A stretch of DNA of 64,000 bases from a virus. Where the stretch lies: the IMG/VR virus record IMGVR_UViG_3300009545_000003, positions 1 to 64,000 of that record. One strand, 5' to 3'. A program made the position numbers and the translations under genes. Under the pieces are notes generated by a model, which was given only the letters and a program-made list of their open reading frames with translations, was not told where the DNA came from and made no database searches. Position 1 is the stretch's first letter, and the number at the start of each line of letters is the position of its first letter. This document shows positions 13,097 to 22,087 of the stretch, piece after piece.

Positions 13097-13294
13097 ATGG
13101 ATTTAGGTAATTCAGTTTTCAGTCAATTTCCACACAAAAGCGTTAGCGATTCTAAAATGAATCTTAACGGTGGAAATGGCGGAGGTAACTCGGGTGCCGT
13201 GATAAGCCCCGCTCCTGGTCTGGGAATGTCTGCTTATCAAGACCCTTCAGTTAAGGTTAGCGCACAACTACCCAAGAGACAAGGAGGAAGCTAA
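13097..13294 (+). CDS. Unknown small disordered head-module protein
   Basis: The protein has 65 residues, is rich in G, N, S and P (NGGNGGGNSGAVISPAPGLGMSAYQDPS) and has no predicted fold. AAGGAG precedes the ATG. The stop overlaps the next gene's ATG by 1 nt. It may be a flexible linker or minor capsid peptide; no family recognised. Confidence 0.7.
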   Translation: MDLGNSVFSQFPHKSVSDSKMNLNGGNGGGNSGAVISPAPGLGMSAYQDPSVKVSAQLPKRQGGS

Positions 13295-13503
13295 TGACAC
13301 CAATGAATGGAGGGTACAGTGCTTGTTCCACTGGCCCTGTACGTGATCTGACGCCAGAAGATTCTTCTTCACATCATATCCCTATCACCGACTCTCCGTT
13401 TTCAATGAGTAACTATGGTCCTCCTTATGCTGTAGCTCAGGGTCAAAGTCATATACCTATGCAGTACTCTGGAGGGCCATTCGAGGCAGAAAGGATTAAG
13501 TAA
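13294..13503 (+). CDS. Unknown small disordered head-module protein
   Basis: The protein has 69 residues, is low-complexity and rich in S, P, G and Y (DSSSHHIPITDSPFSMSNYGPPYA). Its ATG follows AAGGAGGAAGCTA, a strong ribosome site. It is translationally joined at both ends (1-nt overlaps) to its neighbours, which supports it being real. No function assigned. Confidence 0.7.
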   Translation: MTPMNGGYSACSTGPVRDLTPEDSSSHHIPITDSPFSMSNYGPPYAVAQGQSHIPMQYSGGPFEAERIK

Positions 13504-14939
13504 TGGCTAAAGAGCAAGTATCTCTTTTCTATGGTCTAATACTTAGTCCGAATATGGAGATGACTCCAGAAGGGTATTTAATCTGTAAGAATGTACCCAT
13601 CTGCCGTAGCGGATACCAAGAATATTTTGGAAGAGAACTTGAAGGGTTTCCTGGCTTTACAGATTCATGGGGACTGGACCCTAATCTAAAATATAAAGTT
13701 CTTAGGCCCAAAGAAGAGGTAGTTCACCCTGACACGATTACTTCATTCGAAGGTAAGACAGTTACAGACACTCATCCTAATACGGAGGGTAATGTCCTAA
13801 TTGTTGATAACGACGAAGAATTCAATTGCGGTCACATACAAAATGTCACACAAGGTCCAGATACTCCTGATGGCAATGTAACGCTGCAGGGAAACCTTGT
13901 CATTAAGAATCCCGAGTTGATCGAAAAGGTCAGACCTACGGGAGACCCGGAAAATGGAATACGTGACGTAAGTTGCGGATACATTCTTCGCCTCAAGAGA
14001 CTTGCTGATGGTTCCATCTCAATGTATCGAATTAGAGGGAATCATGTGGCTGTGGTACCAACTGGCAGGGCCGGAGACCGAATTGCAATTCAGGATGCGG
14101 CCCCGCCCGAAATCAAAACTCAGAAAAGGAGCACTATGAGCCTACGTGATCTGATTCTCGGACGGGGCGTTAAGTCTGCTATTGCTGACGCTTCGGACGA
14201 GGATCTAGCACTGATTGGTCATACTCTTCTAGCTACGGATTCTAAAGGCGAAGAAAAGGATGACAAGGATAAGGGGAAGGTTACAGTAACAGCTGCTGCA
14301 GTAGATGCTGCACATGATGCTACAACGTGCCCAGCCTGTGACGAAGCAAACAAGACGCATCACAAAGGAGCTCACGACGCTCTAGACGCGATGCTTCACG
14401 CTAGCAATGATGCTGATCGCTCAATGCATCGGAAAGCACTTGGAGATATGATTGGTGAAGATTCCACTTCAGCAGCTGATGAGGGCAAAGAAACTCTCGA
14501 AGAGCTGAAAGCTAAAGAAGAGAAAAAGGGCGCAAAGGATGATGGCGCTGCTGATGAGGATGAAGGCGCCATGGACGGAACAGAGCCTGAGCGTATTGAC
14601 AACAAGGGAGCAAGCGTTTTGAAAGCTGCGAATGATTCTATTCTCGGTCACGTCAAGGCAATTCGTCCCCTAGTTGCTAGCTTCCTAACAATTTCCCGGG
14701 AGAAACGGACTGTTGACCAGCAGGCCGCTATCGATAGTTACAATGGCATGGTCAAGAGTCTGAATAACTCTGGTGGTAACGTGTACAAAGTTCTTACCAC
14801 TTCAAGAATTCCGGATGGAATCGGCGCTGTTGATTCTAGGCCGAATGAAATGAAGTCCTGCACCTGTTTTGATGGTGTTTCGTACCGTAAGGGCATGGAG
14901 CGTCATCAGCAGAACTGCGTCGCCAAGGAAGGGAAATAG
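13503..14939 (+). CDS. DUF2213 prohead protease / scaffold protein
   Basis: The protein has 478 residues. Residues about 15-200 match the DUF2213 family: YLICKNVPICRSGYQEYFG, TDTHPNTEGNVL, RDVSCGY and GNHVAVVPTGRAG. In this family they form the prohead maturation protease (conserved His and Ser). The remainder is a charged, helical, alanine-rich region (KGEEKDDKDKGK, EELKAKEEKKGAKDD) typical of a fused scaffolding domain that is removed during maturation. The C-terminus is unusual: CTCFDGVSYRKGMERHQQNC is a possible zinc knuckle. It precedes the decoration and major capsid genes. Confidence 0.85.
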   Translation: MAKEQVSLFYGLILSPNMEMTPEGYLICKNVPICRSGYQEYFGRELEGFPGFTDSWGLDPNLKYKVLRPKEEVVHPDTITSFEGKTVTDTHPNTEGNVLIVDNDEEFNCGHIQNVTQGPDTPDGNVTLQGNLVIKNPELIEKVRPTGDPENGIRDVSCGYILRLKRLADGSISMYRIRGNHVAVVPTGRAGDRIAIQDAAPPEIKTQKRSTMSLRDLILGRGVKSAIADASDEDLALIGHTLLATDSKGEEKDDKDKGKVTVTAAAVDAAHDATTCPACDEANKTHHKGAHDALDAMLHASNDADRSMHRKALGDMIGEDSTSAADEGKETLEELKAKEEKKGAKDDGAADEDEGAMDGTEPERIDNKGASVLKAANDSILGHVKAIRPLVASFLTISREKRTVDQQAAIDSYNGMVKSLNNSGGNVYKVLTTSRIPDGIGAVDSRPNEMKSCTCFDGVSYRKGMERHQQNCVAKEGK

Positions 14940-14945
14940 CAAAAC

Positions 14946-15506
14946 ATGCCAGCATCAGTCATCCCTGTAAAAGGACTGTACCTAGGATTCGTCGGGAGCA
15001 TCAGCAGCGAAGGCTATTCCCTTCGGTCCGAGAGGCAAGTAAAGCCGACAGATACTCTAAGTATCGCGTTCGGTGAAACTGCCGTTCTTAACACGGACAA
15101 CACATATTCCAGTGTTGCTTCGTTTATCGCAGGTTCAGGTACGTTGACTGCCAGTGTTCCTGTAGGAATCGCTGTTAGTAACGTGAATATCAACCCGACG
15201 TACAATGTTCAAGGAACTAATGGGGCACCTACTCCTGGAGGATCTTATCTTCCTGGTCAGCCTTGTGATCTCCTTGTTCAGGGTACTATCAACGTCTATT
15301 GCCCTCACGGCACCCCGACTGCCGGTGGTAACGTTTACATTCGAACTGTTCTTAATGCTTCTGTTTCGAGTGGCGTTGTCGGTGCTCTTGAGGCTTTGGC
15401 TGATGGTAGTAACTCAGTCCTTTACCCCAACTTTAAATGGAAGACTGGTTTCCTGGAAGTAGATGGCACAGCACAGGTTACCATTCTTGCTCGTCAGATC
15501 CCGTAA
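14946..15506 (+). CDS. Capsid decoration / structural cement protein
   Basis: The protein has 186 residues, is beta-rich and contains AFGETAVLNTDNTY and VPVGIAVSNVNI. Its position between the protease/scaffold and the major capsid protein is the standard one for the trimeric cement protein that stabilises DUF2184-type capsids. No membrane or enzyme motif is present. Confidence comes from the composition, length and position. Confidence 0.7.
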   Translation: MPASVIPVKGLYLGFVGSISSEGYSLRSERQVKPTDTLSIAFGETAVLNTDNTYSSVASFIAGSGTLTASVPVGIAVSNVNINPTYNVQGTNGAPTPGGSYLPGQPCDLLVQGTINVYCPHGTPTAGGNVYIRTVLNASVSSGVVGALEALADGSNSVLYPNFKWKTGFLEVDGTAQVTILARQIP

Positions 15507-15533
15507 AGCGGAAGAAAGGTCGATTAGAATACA

Positions 15534-16544
15534 ATGAGTCTAAATCCACGTGAATATGAGCAGAATCTTCAAGCTCTGCGGAGTGGAAAAGTCCTTTCTG
15601 ATGCTGCTGCGGCTGCAACGGGACAGACTTTTCTTATGGCGGAGCTTGCCAAACTAGATCCGGTGGTTCGTCTGCCTTTGGAGAACTACACCTATCTTCG
15701 CGATCTTCCCATTGATCGCGGCGGTGGTTGGATCATGAACCATATCGCCCACAACGTAGATTTTCGCGGGCCGGCTGATAACTCAGCAGGATCTCAGACC
15801 AACGATTCTCGCGTAATCGAATACAACAACAATCAGGACGTCTGGCCCGTGTTTCCGTACCAAGTACGCGTTCGGATTCCGATCGTGGAATCTTTGCGTA
15901 TGGCACAGGTCGGCCGTAGTCCTCAGGACCTCCTGGATAAGGGTGTTCGCGTTGACTACAGCAAGACTCTCGATCGCCGGGCATATGCTGGCTTCGCGGG
16001 AATCTATGGATTGGTAAACAATCCTGCTTCGACTGCAACAGCTCTTCCTGCCACTGGTACTGGTTCTACCATTACCTGGTCAACGAAGACTCCTGTTGCG
16101 ATTCTCGGTGACTTTAACTTCATGGCTCTAACGATTTGGAACGCTTCTGGTAACGCCCCTGGCGCTATGCCTGATCGATTCCTTATTCCGCCAACTCAGT
16201 ACATCATTCTGACTCAGCCAATGGCGCTTGTTGGTGGAACTCAGGGTTATGCTTCAATCGCAGATTACGTCAAGAGGAATTATCTTGGTGCTGCTTTTGG
16301 AATTGAACCTGAATTCTATCCTCTGCCGGCATGGCTCGATGGTCAGGGTCCAAGTACTTCACAGGAAATCATCGCCTACAAGTACGATAAGGATTGCCTG
16401 AGCTTGGGTATTCCTCAGGAGCTCACTCGGTTTGGTGCGCCTCCGTCGATCGTATCTGGATGCTTCGAATTCTTGTACCTGGCGAATATCGGAGTAGTCA
16501 AGATTAACCGGCCTACGACCGTTGGTTTGTTCTACGGCTGCTAA
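15534..16544 (+). CDS. Major capsid protein (DUF2184 family)
   Basis: The protein has 336 residues. It shows the family features RGGGWIMNHIAHNVDF, a DVWPVFPYQVRVRIPIVESLRMAQ segment and the C-terminal QELTRFGAPPSIVSGCFEFLYLANIGVVKINRPTTVGLFYGC. These proteins have an HK97-like fold and build the icosahedral shell. A strong terminator (16564-16603) follows, allowing high separate expression. Codon use is richer in C/G-ending codons than in adjacent genes, as expected for a highly expressed gene. Confidence 0.9.
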   Translation: MSLNPREYEQNLQALRSGKVLSDAAAAATGQTFLMAELAKLDPVVRLPLENYTYLRDLPIDRGGGWIMNHIAHNVDFRGPADNSAGSQTNDSRVIEYNNNQDVWPVFPYQVRVRIPIVESLRMAQVGRSPQDLLDKGVRVDYSKTLDRRAYAGFAGIYGLVNNPASTATALPATGTGSTITWSTKTPVAILGDFNFMALTIWNASGNAPGAMPDRFLIPPTQYIILTQPMALVGGTQGYASIADYVKRNYLGAAFGIEPEFYPLPAWLDGQGPSTSQEIIAYKYDKDCLSLGIPQELTRFGAPPSIVSGCFEFLYLANIGVVKINRPTTVGLFYGC

Positions 16545-16563
16545 CCTTTTCCTGGCAAGGAAC

Positions 16564-16603
16564 ATGCGGGTCTCTACTGGTCTCAGGGGACCCGCATTTT
16601 TTT
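16564..16603 (+). terminator. Rho-independent terminator after capsid gene
   Basis: ATGCGGGTC (16564-16572) pairs with GACCCGCAT (16589-16597), with a 16-nt loop and seven T residues completing the element. It separates the head genes from the connector genes and would limit read-through after the most abundant product. Confidence 0.9.
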
Positions 16604-16615
16604 AAGGAGAGTCAC

Positions 16616-17104
16616 ATGATTATTAGGTCTAGTCGGCATGTTAATCTACACTCAAAGTCTCAAGAAGCTACGAGAGCAGATCATCATGGCCTTCTTCACG
16701 TTCCGGCTAACACTACTGTTAGAGTTCCCAATGATGTTCTCGATCATCCGGGTAACAGAATGCTGTTTGACGATGGAACCATAACTGAATTCGGAAAGAA
16801 ACGCAAAAGACCAACGGATGAGGAAATTCAAGACGCAAGGTCACAATCAGAGCTTAAGGGAGAAGAGCGTCCGATTAAGCCTCTTGAAGATGAAGATCCT
16901 CCCCTTCAGACTTCTTCAACCACCTCTCAGATTCCACAAGCACCAGTCGTTACATCGGCTGATGCTAATCAGCAAGCTAAAGGTACGCCGACTCCGGTTG
17001 CGCAGGAAGTTCCTTCCTTAATTCCTACTGCTGAAGAAGTTTCTGATGAAGAATCAGGTGAACTTGATGAAGAAGTAGAAGTAGAGGAAGAAGGTAAGGA
17101 GTAA
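16616..17104 (+). CDS. Unknown protein with acidic C-terminus
   Basis: The protein has 162 residues. The first 55 residues look folded (HGLLHVPANTTVRVPNDVLDHPGNRMLFDDGTITEFG). The remainder is P/Q/T-rich then extremely acidic (EESGELDEEVEVEEEGKE). Similar small proteins lie between the capsid and DUF4054 genes in related phages; the role is unknown. AAGGAG precedes the ATG. Confidence 0.75.
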   Translation: MIIRSSRHVNLHSKSQEATRADHHGLLHVPANTTVRVPNDVLDHPGNRMLFDDGTITEFGKKRKRPTDEEIQDARSQSELKGEERPIKPLEDEDPPLQTSSTTSQIPQAPVVTSADANQQAKGTPTPVAQEVPSLIPTAEEVSDEESGELDEEVEVEEEGKE

Positions 17105-17106
17105 TC

Positions 17107-17856
17107 ATGGGTAACTATGGGTTTCCAGATATAGCAGGTTTCTATGACATGCTGTACGGCACTGCCGGAGTAGATTTCGGTGGCCTTACTCTGATGTATT
17201 TCGGCGGGGCAGCTGGAATGGTATTCTCTGGAAACCCACAGTACACCCTAACTGATTTTCTGTCTATTTATCCTAAATTCTTTGGCCCGCCTACTGAACT
17301 TACTACAATTGTCATAGTTCTAAATTCTCCAATAGTTTCTGGCTTGACTTCACAGCAACTTGCTGGAATTAAAGTAGGTCAATTAGTAGTAAATCTTAAT
17401 TCCATTCCGAAAGATACTTTGGTTGAGTCCATAAACACAGGCACCGGAACAATTACTCTTACAAATGTAGCTACCGCTAATGATACTTCTCTCACAGTAT
17501 ACAAAGCACCGTGGGCGCCTTTGATTGTGATGATGACTTATCTTCAGCTTGCTTTAGCTTGTGTGATGCAGGCTAGATATAAGCAGATGTGGATCATGCA
17601 GGTAGCTTATTTTGTGGCACATTACATTACTCTCTACCTAAGAACAGAAGCTGGTCCTAATATCACGGCTGCTCAAGTAGCCTCATCTGGATTGACTAAA
17701 GGAATTATCGTCCACAGAGCGGCTGGCGATGTAAGTGCTAGTTCAAAGGTGATTGACGGCTGGGAGAATTGGGGTGCTTGGGGCGAAACTCAGTATGGAG
17801 AATTGTTTATCACAGTAGCTATGTCTACTTGTGCCGGACCTATATGGGTGCCCTAA
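17107..17856 (+). CDS. DUF4054 head-completion protein with inserted beta domain
   Basis: The protein has 249 residues. The family signatures are YPKFFGPP, then LQLALACVMQARYKQMWIMQVAYFVAHYITLYLRT, SGLTKGIIVHRAAGDVSAS and WGAWGETQYG. Related proteins plug or extend the portal at the neck. Residues about 73-138 are an insert not needed for the family core (SPIVSGLT ... GTGTITLTNVATANDTSLTVYK), with the pattern of a small Ig-like beta domain. A similar insert is in the neck gene at 18958. The gene ends at 17856 and the next begins at 17857. Confidence 0.8.
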   Translation: MGNYGFPDIAGFYDMLYGTAGVDFGGLTLMYFGGAAGMVFSGNPQYTLTDFLSIYPKFFGPPTELTTIVIVLNSPIVSGLTSQQLAGIKVGQLVVNLNSIPKDTLVESINTGTGTITLTNVATANDTSLTVYKAPWAPLIVMMTYLQLALACVMQARYKQMWIMQVAYFVAHYITLYLRTEAGPNITAAQVASSGLTKGIIVHRAAGDVSASSKVIDGWENWGAWGETQYGELFITVAMSTCAGPIWVP

Positions 17857-18552
17857 ATGGCTTTCAATTTTAGGAGAGACGATTTAGAGTATTGGCGAGC
17901 TAAGAAACGCGGTAAAGAAGCCGCGGCTGAGCTAGAAAAGTCAAAAACTCCTAAGCGAGAAAAAGTTTCTGTTGAAGTAATTAAGAAGGGAAATGCTCAA
18001 GATTTCTTTATGGGAATCAAGAGAATTGGTTCCTCTATGCTTCTGGTGGGCATTCCAGGAGATACTTCAACAGCAGCCCGTAGGAGAAAAGAAATTCAGA
18101 AGAGGATCGAAAAATTCACTTCTACTAAGAAATCAAGTGTTCTTAAGAAAAAGACACTAGTTAAACTCAAGAAAAGATCTACTCTTGGCAATGCTTACCT
18201 TTTAAGGTTGTTCGAGAAGGGTTCTCCACTAAAACAGCAACCTCCAAGATCTGTTCTGAAGGCTTCTCTTTTTTATCCTCCTACAAAGAAGAAAATTTCT
18301 GAAATGTTGGCGCAGGCCTCTCAGCTTCAGGTAGAAGGAGAGACTACACAGGCTCAGGCAATTCTGAAGAAAGTAGGAATACTTGCCTCACAAGCCGCTA
18401 GGGACTGGTTTGAGAATCCTGCTAATGGATGGCCTGGTAACAGTCCAGCTACTATCAGAATGAAGGGTTTTGATTCTCCTGGTATCTTCACGAACACCAT
18501 GAGAAAAGCTATAACCTACTTGTTAAGAGAAGAGAGAATCCCAGATGAGTGA
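17857..18552 (+). CDS. Neck / virion morphogenesis protein (HK97 gp10-like)
   Basis: The protein has 231 residues. A lysine-rich N-terminal half is followed by LVGIPGD, NAYLLRLFEKGSPLKQQPPRS, ILASQAARDWFENPANGWPGNS and GIFTNTMRKAITYLL. The pattern of VGIP, 'neighbour-loop' RSVLK and a terminal helix that ends in an ability-to-assemble motif is seen in phage tail-completion proteins. It overlaps the next gene by 8 nt. Confidence 0.7.
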   Translation: MAFNFRRDDLEYWRAKKRGKEAAAELEKSKTPKREKVSVEVIKKGNAQDFFMGIKRIGSSMLLVGIPGDTSTAARRRKEIQKRIEKFTSTKKSSVLKKKTLVKLKKRSTLGNAYLLRLFEKGSPLKQQPPRSVLKASLFYPPTKKKISEMLAQASQLQVEGETTQAQAILKKVGILASQAARDWFENPANGWPGNSPATIRMKGFDSPGIFTNTMRKAITYLLREERIPDE

Positions 18553-18958
18553 AGTAGATGATCTAGCTTTTGTAGTAGACGATGGCGTCTTATCTGAAGG
18601 ATACCAGATTTCTCGTTCTACTGGCTCATTTCAACTTGGTGGTTGGGTTACTTCCTCAGTAACTATTCCTGGCTATGGAGTAGTTTCAGTAGCTAGTGAA
18701 GAGGATTTAGACATAATTCCAGAGGCTGACCGAGTAACCGGGGCAATGGTCTTTCACTCTCAGCAGAGAATTTATCTTACTCAATTAGATGATGAGCAAG
18801 GAGATCCAAATGCTGGAGCTTCTGATGGTGTTGATCCTACTCAAAGAGTAAGTGATATTATTCTTTGGGGTTATACTTCTTGGAGAGTTTTACACGTTGG
18901 ACCATACCCGAACCGTAATTTTTGGAAAGCGATCGCAGTCAGATTGGCTGGTAACTAA
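18545..18958 (+). CDS. Head-tail connector protein
   Basis: The protein has 137 residues and is acidic, with beta-like segments (SFQLGGWVTSSVTIPGYGVVSVAS, RIYLTQLDDEQGD, VSDIILWGYTSWRVLHVGPY). WRVLHVGPYPNRNFWKAIAVR is a recurrent ending of proteins encoded between the gp10-like and neck-terminator genes. The assignment rests on position and that motif. The stop overlaps the next ATG by 1 nt. Confidence 0.65.
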   Translation: MSEVDDLAFVVDDGVLSEGYQISRSTGSFQLGGWVTSSVTIPGYGVVSVASEEDLDIIPEADRVTGAMVFHSQQRIYLTQLDDEQGDPNAGASDGVDPTQRVSDIILWGYTSWRVLHVGPYPNRNFWKAIAVRLAGN

Positions 18959-19785
18959 TGCAGAGTATCCAATATCCTGATGGGAACTTATTCACTTCAG
19001 ACGCTCATACTGATAAAGAAGTTGAAACTTTATTTCAGTTTGTGGCTGCTCAATTATTGGGAATTCTAGCATCTCCACTAGTCATAGATGTGACTCTTAC
19101 AAATGGTGTAGACGTTGTTCTTCCTAGTCAACCTGATCTTCCAAATGACACTTGGCTTATTTACCCTGGTCAGTCTGTCTCTGGTACTGGTATTCTACCA
19201 GGAGCTACAGTGGTTTCGGTTGACTCACTAGCGGGGCTAGTAACATTAAGTAATAGTGCTACGCAAAGCGGAGTATCTCAACTGACATTTACTGATTCTC
19301 TAGCTTTTGCTAAAGTAAGAATCGGTTGGCTTAGACAAGGTCAACCAGGTCCTTCTATAGATAAGGACACTGCTTTCATAAGGTGCACTACAGAAGATTC
19401 TCAGTATTCCAGACTTAGAGATAATCAATTTTCTGGGCAGACTGGGACTTTTACGGATGTCTTCACTAGAACTTGGACGAGTCATTGGACTTTCTATGGG
19501 CCTAGTTCTACTGGAAACTGTAAACTGATTCAATCAGGGTTGATTAAGTCAGAATTTGCTACAAAGTATCTAGCAAGCAGTAAACTGTACATCAATCCAT
19601 CAATTGAGGAACCTTCTCGAGGTCCTGAGAAATTCCAAGGTCAGTGGTGGGAAAGACAGGATATGCGGATCGACTTTAATGAGGAAATCACAGAAACACT
19701 TACTGTTGGTACTGTGAAATCTGTTGAAGTTAAGATCTATAACGAAACTGGTCTAGAAACCGACTTTACGGTCACTGCGCCATAA
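18958..19785 (+). CDS. Phage neck terminator protein (LIC_12616-like) with beta insert
   Basis: The protein has 275 residues. DKEVETLFQFVAAQLLG at the start and FAKVRIGWLRQGQPGPSIDKDTAFIRCTTEDSQYSRLRD and WWERQDMRIDFNEEIT later match the LIC_12616-type tail terminator. An extra segment, residues about 38-113 (SPLVIDVTLTNGVDVV ... LAGLVTLSNSATQSGVSQLTF), interrupts the core. It has the same G-x-V-x-S-V...V-T-L-S-N-x-A-T pattern as the insert in the DUF4054 gene. It likely caps the tail tube at the neck. Confidence 0.75.
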   Translation: MQSIQYPDGNLFTSDAHTDKEVETLFQFVAAQLLGILASPLVIDVTLTNGVDVVLPSQPDLPNDTWLIYPGQSVSGTGILPGATVVSVDSLAGLVTLSNSATQSGVSQLTFTDSLAFAKVRIGWLRQGQPGPSIDKDTAFIRCTTEDSQYSRLRDNQFSGQTGTFTDVFTRTWTSHWTFYGPSSTGNCKLIQSGLIKSEFATKYLASSKLYINPSIEEPSRGPEKFQGQWWERQDMRIDFNEEITETLTVGTVKSVEVKIYNETGLETDFTVTAP

Positions 19786-19815
19786 CACAGTTACGACGTA
19801 AGGAGTCACTAAAGT

Positions 19816-21240
19816 ATGTCATCCAATCCGTTACCTCTTAGCATCATTGCGGACGTAACTGTGGTGACCAATTCACCTCAAGTATCCGCACCTACTTTCA
19901 ATAAAGGGCTGGTCGTTGATTCTTCAGCTCATATTCCATCTTCCGAACGGGTTCGAGAGTATCTCCAAGGAAATTGGTCCTCTGAGATGCTAACTGATGG
20001 ATTCACTTTAACAGATCCTGCTTATATAGCAGTTGGCCTTTACTTTGCACAACCTCAGCCTCCAAGAGCCGTTCTAGTCGGTAGATTAGATGCTACTGCT
20101 CTTCAGACCATTGCAATAAATACTCCTGGCACTGGTTGGGCTGTTGGTGATACGTTCTCAATTTCTGGTGGAACTGGCGGTGTAGGTGTTGTTCTAGCGG
20201 CTGCGTCAGGAATCCCATCGTCTATTGGAATAGTTTCTGGTAAGCAAGGAACTGGCTATGCTACTGGTACTGGAGAAACTACGGCCGCAGTAAGTCCATC
20301 TGTTGGAACTGGATTGCTAGTGGATATCTCAGCTATTGGAGAAACTCCTCTTCAGGCTTTTCAGTACTGTAGACTTGCAAATGCTGAGTGGTATCCTGGC
20401 ATGGTGTGTGGAGCTGCTAAGGCTGACCACATTGCAATTGCCGCATGGACTCAGACTCAAGTTGGAACTCTGTACATGGGTGTAACATCTGATGCTGATG
20501 TTCCAACAGGAACTGCCGGCAATGTTCTTTTGCAGATATTTGCCGCCAATTCTAGTAGAACCTGGATGCAGTACGCTACAACTCAGAGTGGCTTGTATCC
20601 TAACCAACCTTATTTCGCTGCTGCTGTTATGGGCAGAGCAATGGGTTCTAATACTCAACTTTCAAATTCTTCTTTCACCATGAAGTTTAATGCTGGACTT
20701 CCTCTGGTGAATGTTTTCGTAGAGCCTCTGACTTCAAGTCAAGTTGGAAAGATTGAAGGTACTACTCCAGGTGAAGGTCCTAACGGTAACCTTTATCTGA
20801 ATTATGCCAACAAGTTCAACATTCTTGAACAGGGAACAATGATGGCAGACCTGGTCTTTATGGACCAGATGGTAGGGCTTGATGTACTAGCTGCTAACAT
20901 TCAATTCAATGTTCTAAATAAGTTGACAACACTTCCCAAAGTTCCTCAAACAGATGCCGGTCAACAGATTCTCGTACAGGCTGTTGAAGATGCTCTGGCT
21001 CAGTCAGCGAATACGGGATTCATTGCCGGCGGAATATGGGAAGGTCAAACCATCGATGTTGGGAGCAGTAAACTAGTTGCTGGTACTGCTCTTCCACTTG
21101 GCTACCTTGTTCTGACTCCTAAATACAGCAGTATGAGTCAGTCAGACATTCAGGCCCGCAAAGCTCCTCCAATCTATGTAGCACTTATCGAGGCTGGGGC
21201 TGTTCACTTCGTCACAATTGAAGTTCTGGTCCAAGCATAG
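19816..21240 (+). CDS. Tail sheath protein (DUF3383 family)
   Basis: The protein has 474 residues. The start PLPLSIIADVTVVTNSPQV, then FNKGLVVDSS, GLYFAQPQPPRAVLVGRLD, and the end ITIEVLVQA after PIYVALIEAGAVHFV match DUF3383 sheath proteins of contractile tails. An insert at residues about 95-177 is glycine-rich beta (PGTGWAVGDTFSISGGTGGVG, GKQGTGYATG), a common surface-decorating domain. The sheath contracts to drive the tube into the cell. It is followed by the tube gene. Confidence 0.9.
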   Translation: MSSNPLPLSIIADVTVVTNSPQVSAPTFNKGLVVDSSAHIPSSERVREYLQGNWSSEMLTDGFTLTDPAYIAVGLYFAQPQPPRAVLVGRLDATALQTIAINTPGTGWAVGDTFSISGGTGGVGVVLAAASGIPSSIGIVSGKQGTGYATGTGETTAAVSPSVGTGLLVDISAIGETPLQAFQYCRLANAEWYPGMVCGAAKADHIAIAAWTQTQVGTLYMGVTSDADVPTGTAGNVLLQIFAANSSRTWMQYATTQSGLYPNQPYFAAAVMGRAMGSNTQLSNSSFTMKFNAGLPLVNVFVEPLTSSQVGKIEGTTPGEGPNGNLYLNYANKFNILEQGTMMADLVFMDQMVGLDVLAANIQFNVLNKLTTLPKVPQTDAGQQILVQAVEDALAQSANTGFIAGGIWEGQTIDVGSSKLVAGTALPLGYLVLTPKYSSMSQSDIQARKAPPIYVALIEAGAVHFVTIEVLVQA

Positions 21241-21252
21241 AAAGGAATATAG

Positions 21253-21693
21253 ATGACAACCTATGCCTTTAAGAGTATTGTGGGAGCGTTTACGGATCCT
21301 GATGCCGGAACATTTCCATTTGAGGGTCAGCAAGGCGTGAAGAACATTACGGTCGACTATAGCATCGACCGTACTGTTCATGATGTTGCCGCAGATGGCA
21401 CTGTCATGGTCAGCTATGTTTCTGGTAGCAATGGATCATTCACGTTTGAGACTCAGCAGAATAGTACCTTACACCAATTCTTAGTAAACTGGGCTAATAT
21501 CAAGTTTACTTTGAGTGAGAATCAAAACGCTCAGAGATTTGCAACTGGAGCCATTAAAGTTGTTGATCTCCTTAGCGGGGCTACTCACATTCTAACTGGT
21601 GTTACTCCTCAGAAAATTCCTGACAAGCCATATGGTCCTTCAGGTGGTTTCGTTACCTGGAAACTTATGGCAGCCAATGTCATAACGATGTAG
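21253..21693 (+). CDS. Tail tube protein (DUF3277 family)
   Basis: The protein has 146 residues with YAFKSIVGAFTDPDAGTFPFEG near the start, then DGTVMVSYVSGSNGSFTFETQQNST and a C-terminal GPSGGFVTWKLMAANVITM. This matches DUF3277 tubes that pair with DUF3383 sheaths. AAGGAATAT precedes the ATG. Position directly after the sheath supports the call. Confidence 0.9.
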   Translation: MTTYAFKSIVGAFTDPDAGTFPFEGQQGVKNITVDYSIDRTVHDVAADGTVMVSYVSGSNGSFTFETQQNSTLHQFLVNWANIKFTLSENQNAQRFATGAIKVVDLLSGATHILTGVTPQKIPDKPYGPSGGFVTWKLMAANVITM

Positions 21694-21709
21694 AACTAGG
21701 AGATCGAAA

Positions 21710-22087
21710 GTGGAAAATCGGCAAACTTCAAGACAGATAACGGTGGGGGAAAGAACTTTCGAGGTTAAGAAGATGGATCCTCGAACAGCATGCTGGCTCT
21801 ATACTACTTTAGCGGCCAGAGCTGACAGCGGAACCATGATGAACGCTCTAGGAAAATTACCTCGAGAAGAATACACAGTGATAGAAAGTGAAGCTTTAAG
21901 ACGAGTCTACTTTTTAGATGATAAAGAGGGAAACACTTTTCCTACTCCTATTATAGGAGCTAGTGGAGTAGTTACCTTACCTCTAGAAGCAGATGAATTA
22001 ATGAAACTTCTAGCAGAATCACTGGCGTTCAGTCTTTCCCCTTTTCTAGTCGGCCCAGAGTCGAATTCACTGAACAACCAGAAGTGA
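21710..22087 (+). CDS. Tail assembly chaperone (short product)
   Basis: The GTG start at 21710 follows AGGAGATCGAAA. The protein has 125 residues with ITVGERTFEVKKMDPRTACWLYTTL, typical of the chaperone that binds the tape measure before tube assembly. Near its end CCCTTTT (22039-22045) sits in the correct zero-frame phase for -1 slippage, and the -1 frame is open into the next gene. This gene and the following one are therefore probably the G and GT halves of a frameshifted pair. Confidence 0.8.
   Translation: MENRQTSRQITVGERTFEVKKMDPRTACWLYTTLAARADSGTMMNALGKLPREEYTVIESEALRRVYFLDDKEGNTFPTPIIGASGVVTLPLEADELMKLLAESLAFSLSPFLVGPESNSLNNQK
22039..22045 (+). other. Candidate -1 ribosomal frameshift site
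   Basis: CCCTTTT fits X-XXY-YYZ, with zero-frame codons TCC-CCT-TTT. After a -1 slip the frame continues TCT-AGT-CGG-CCC and stays open through 22084 to the stop at 22282-22284. Tail chaperone genes of many tailed phages use such a site, which supports the assignment. Confidence 0.65.
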
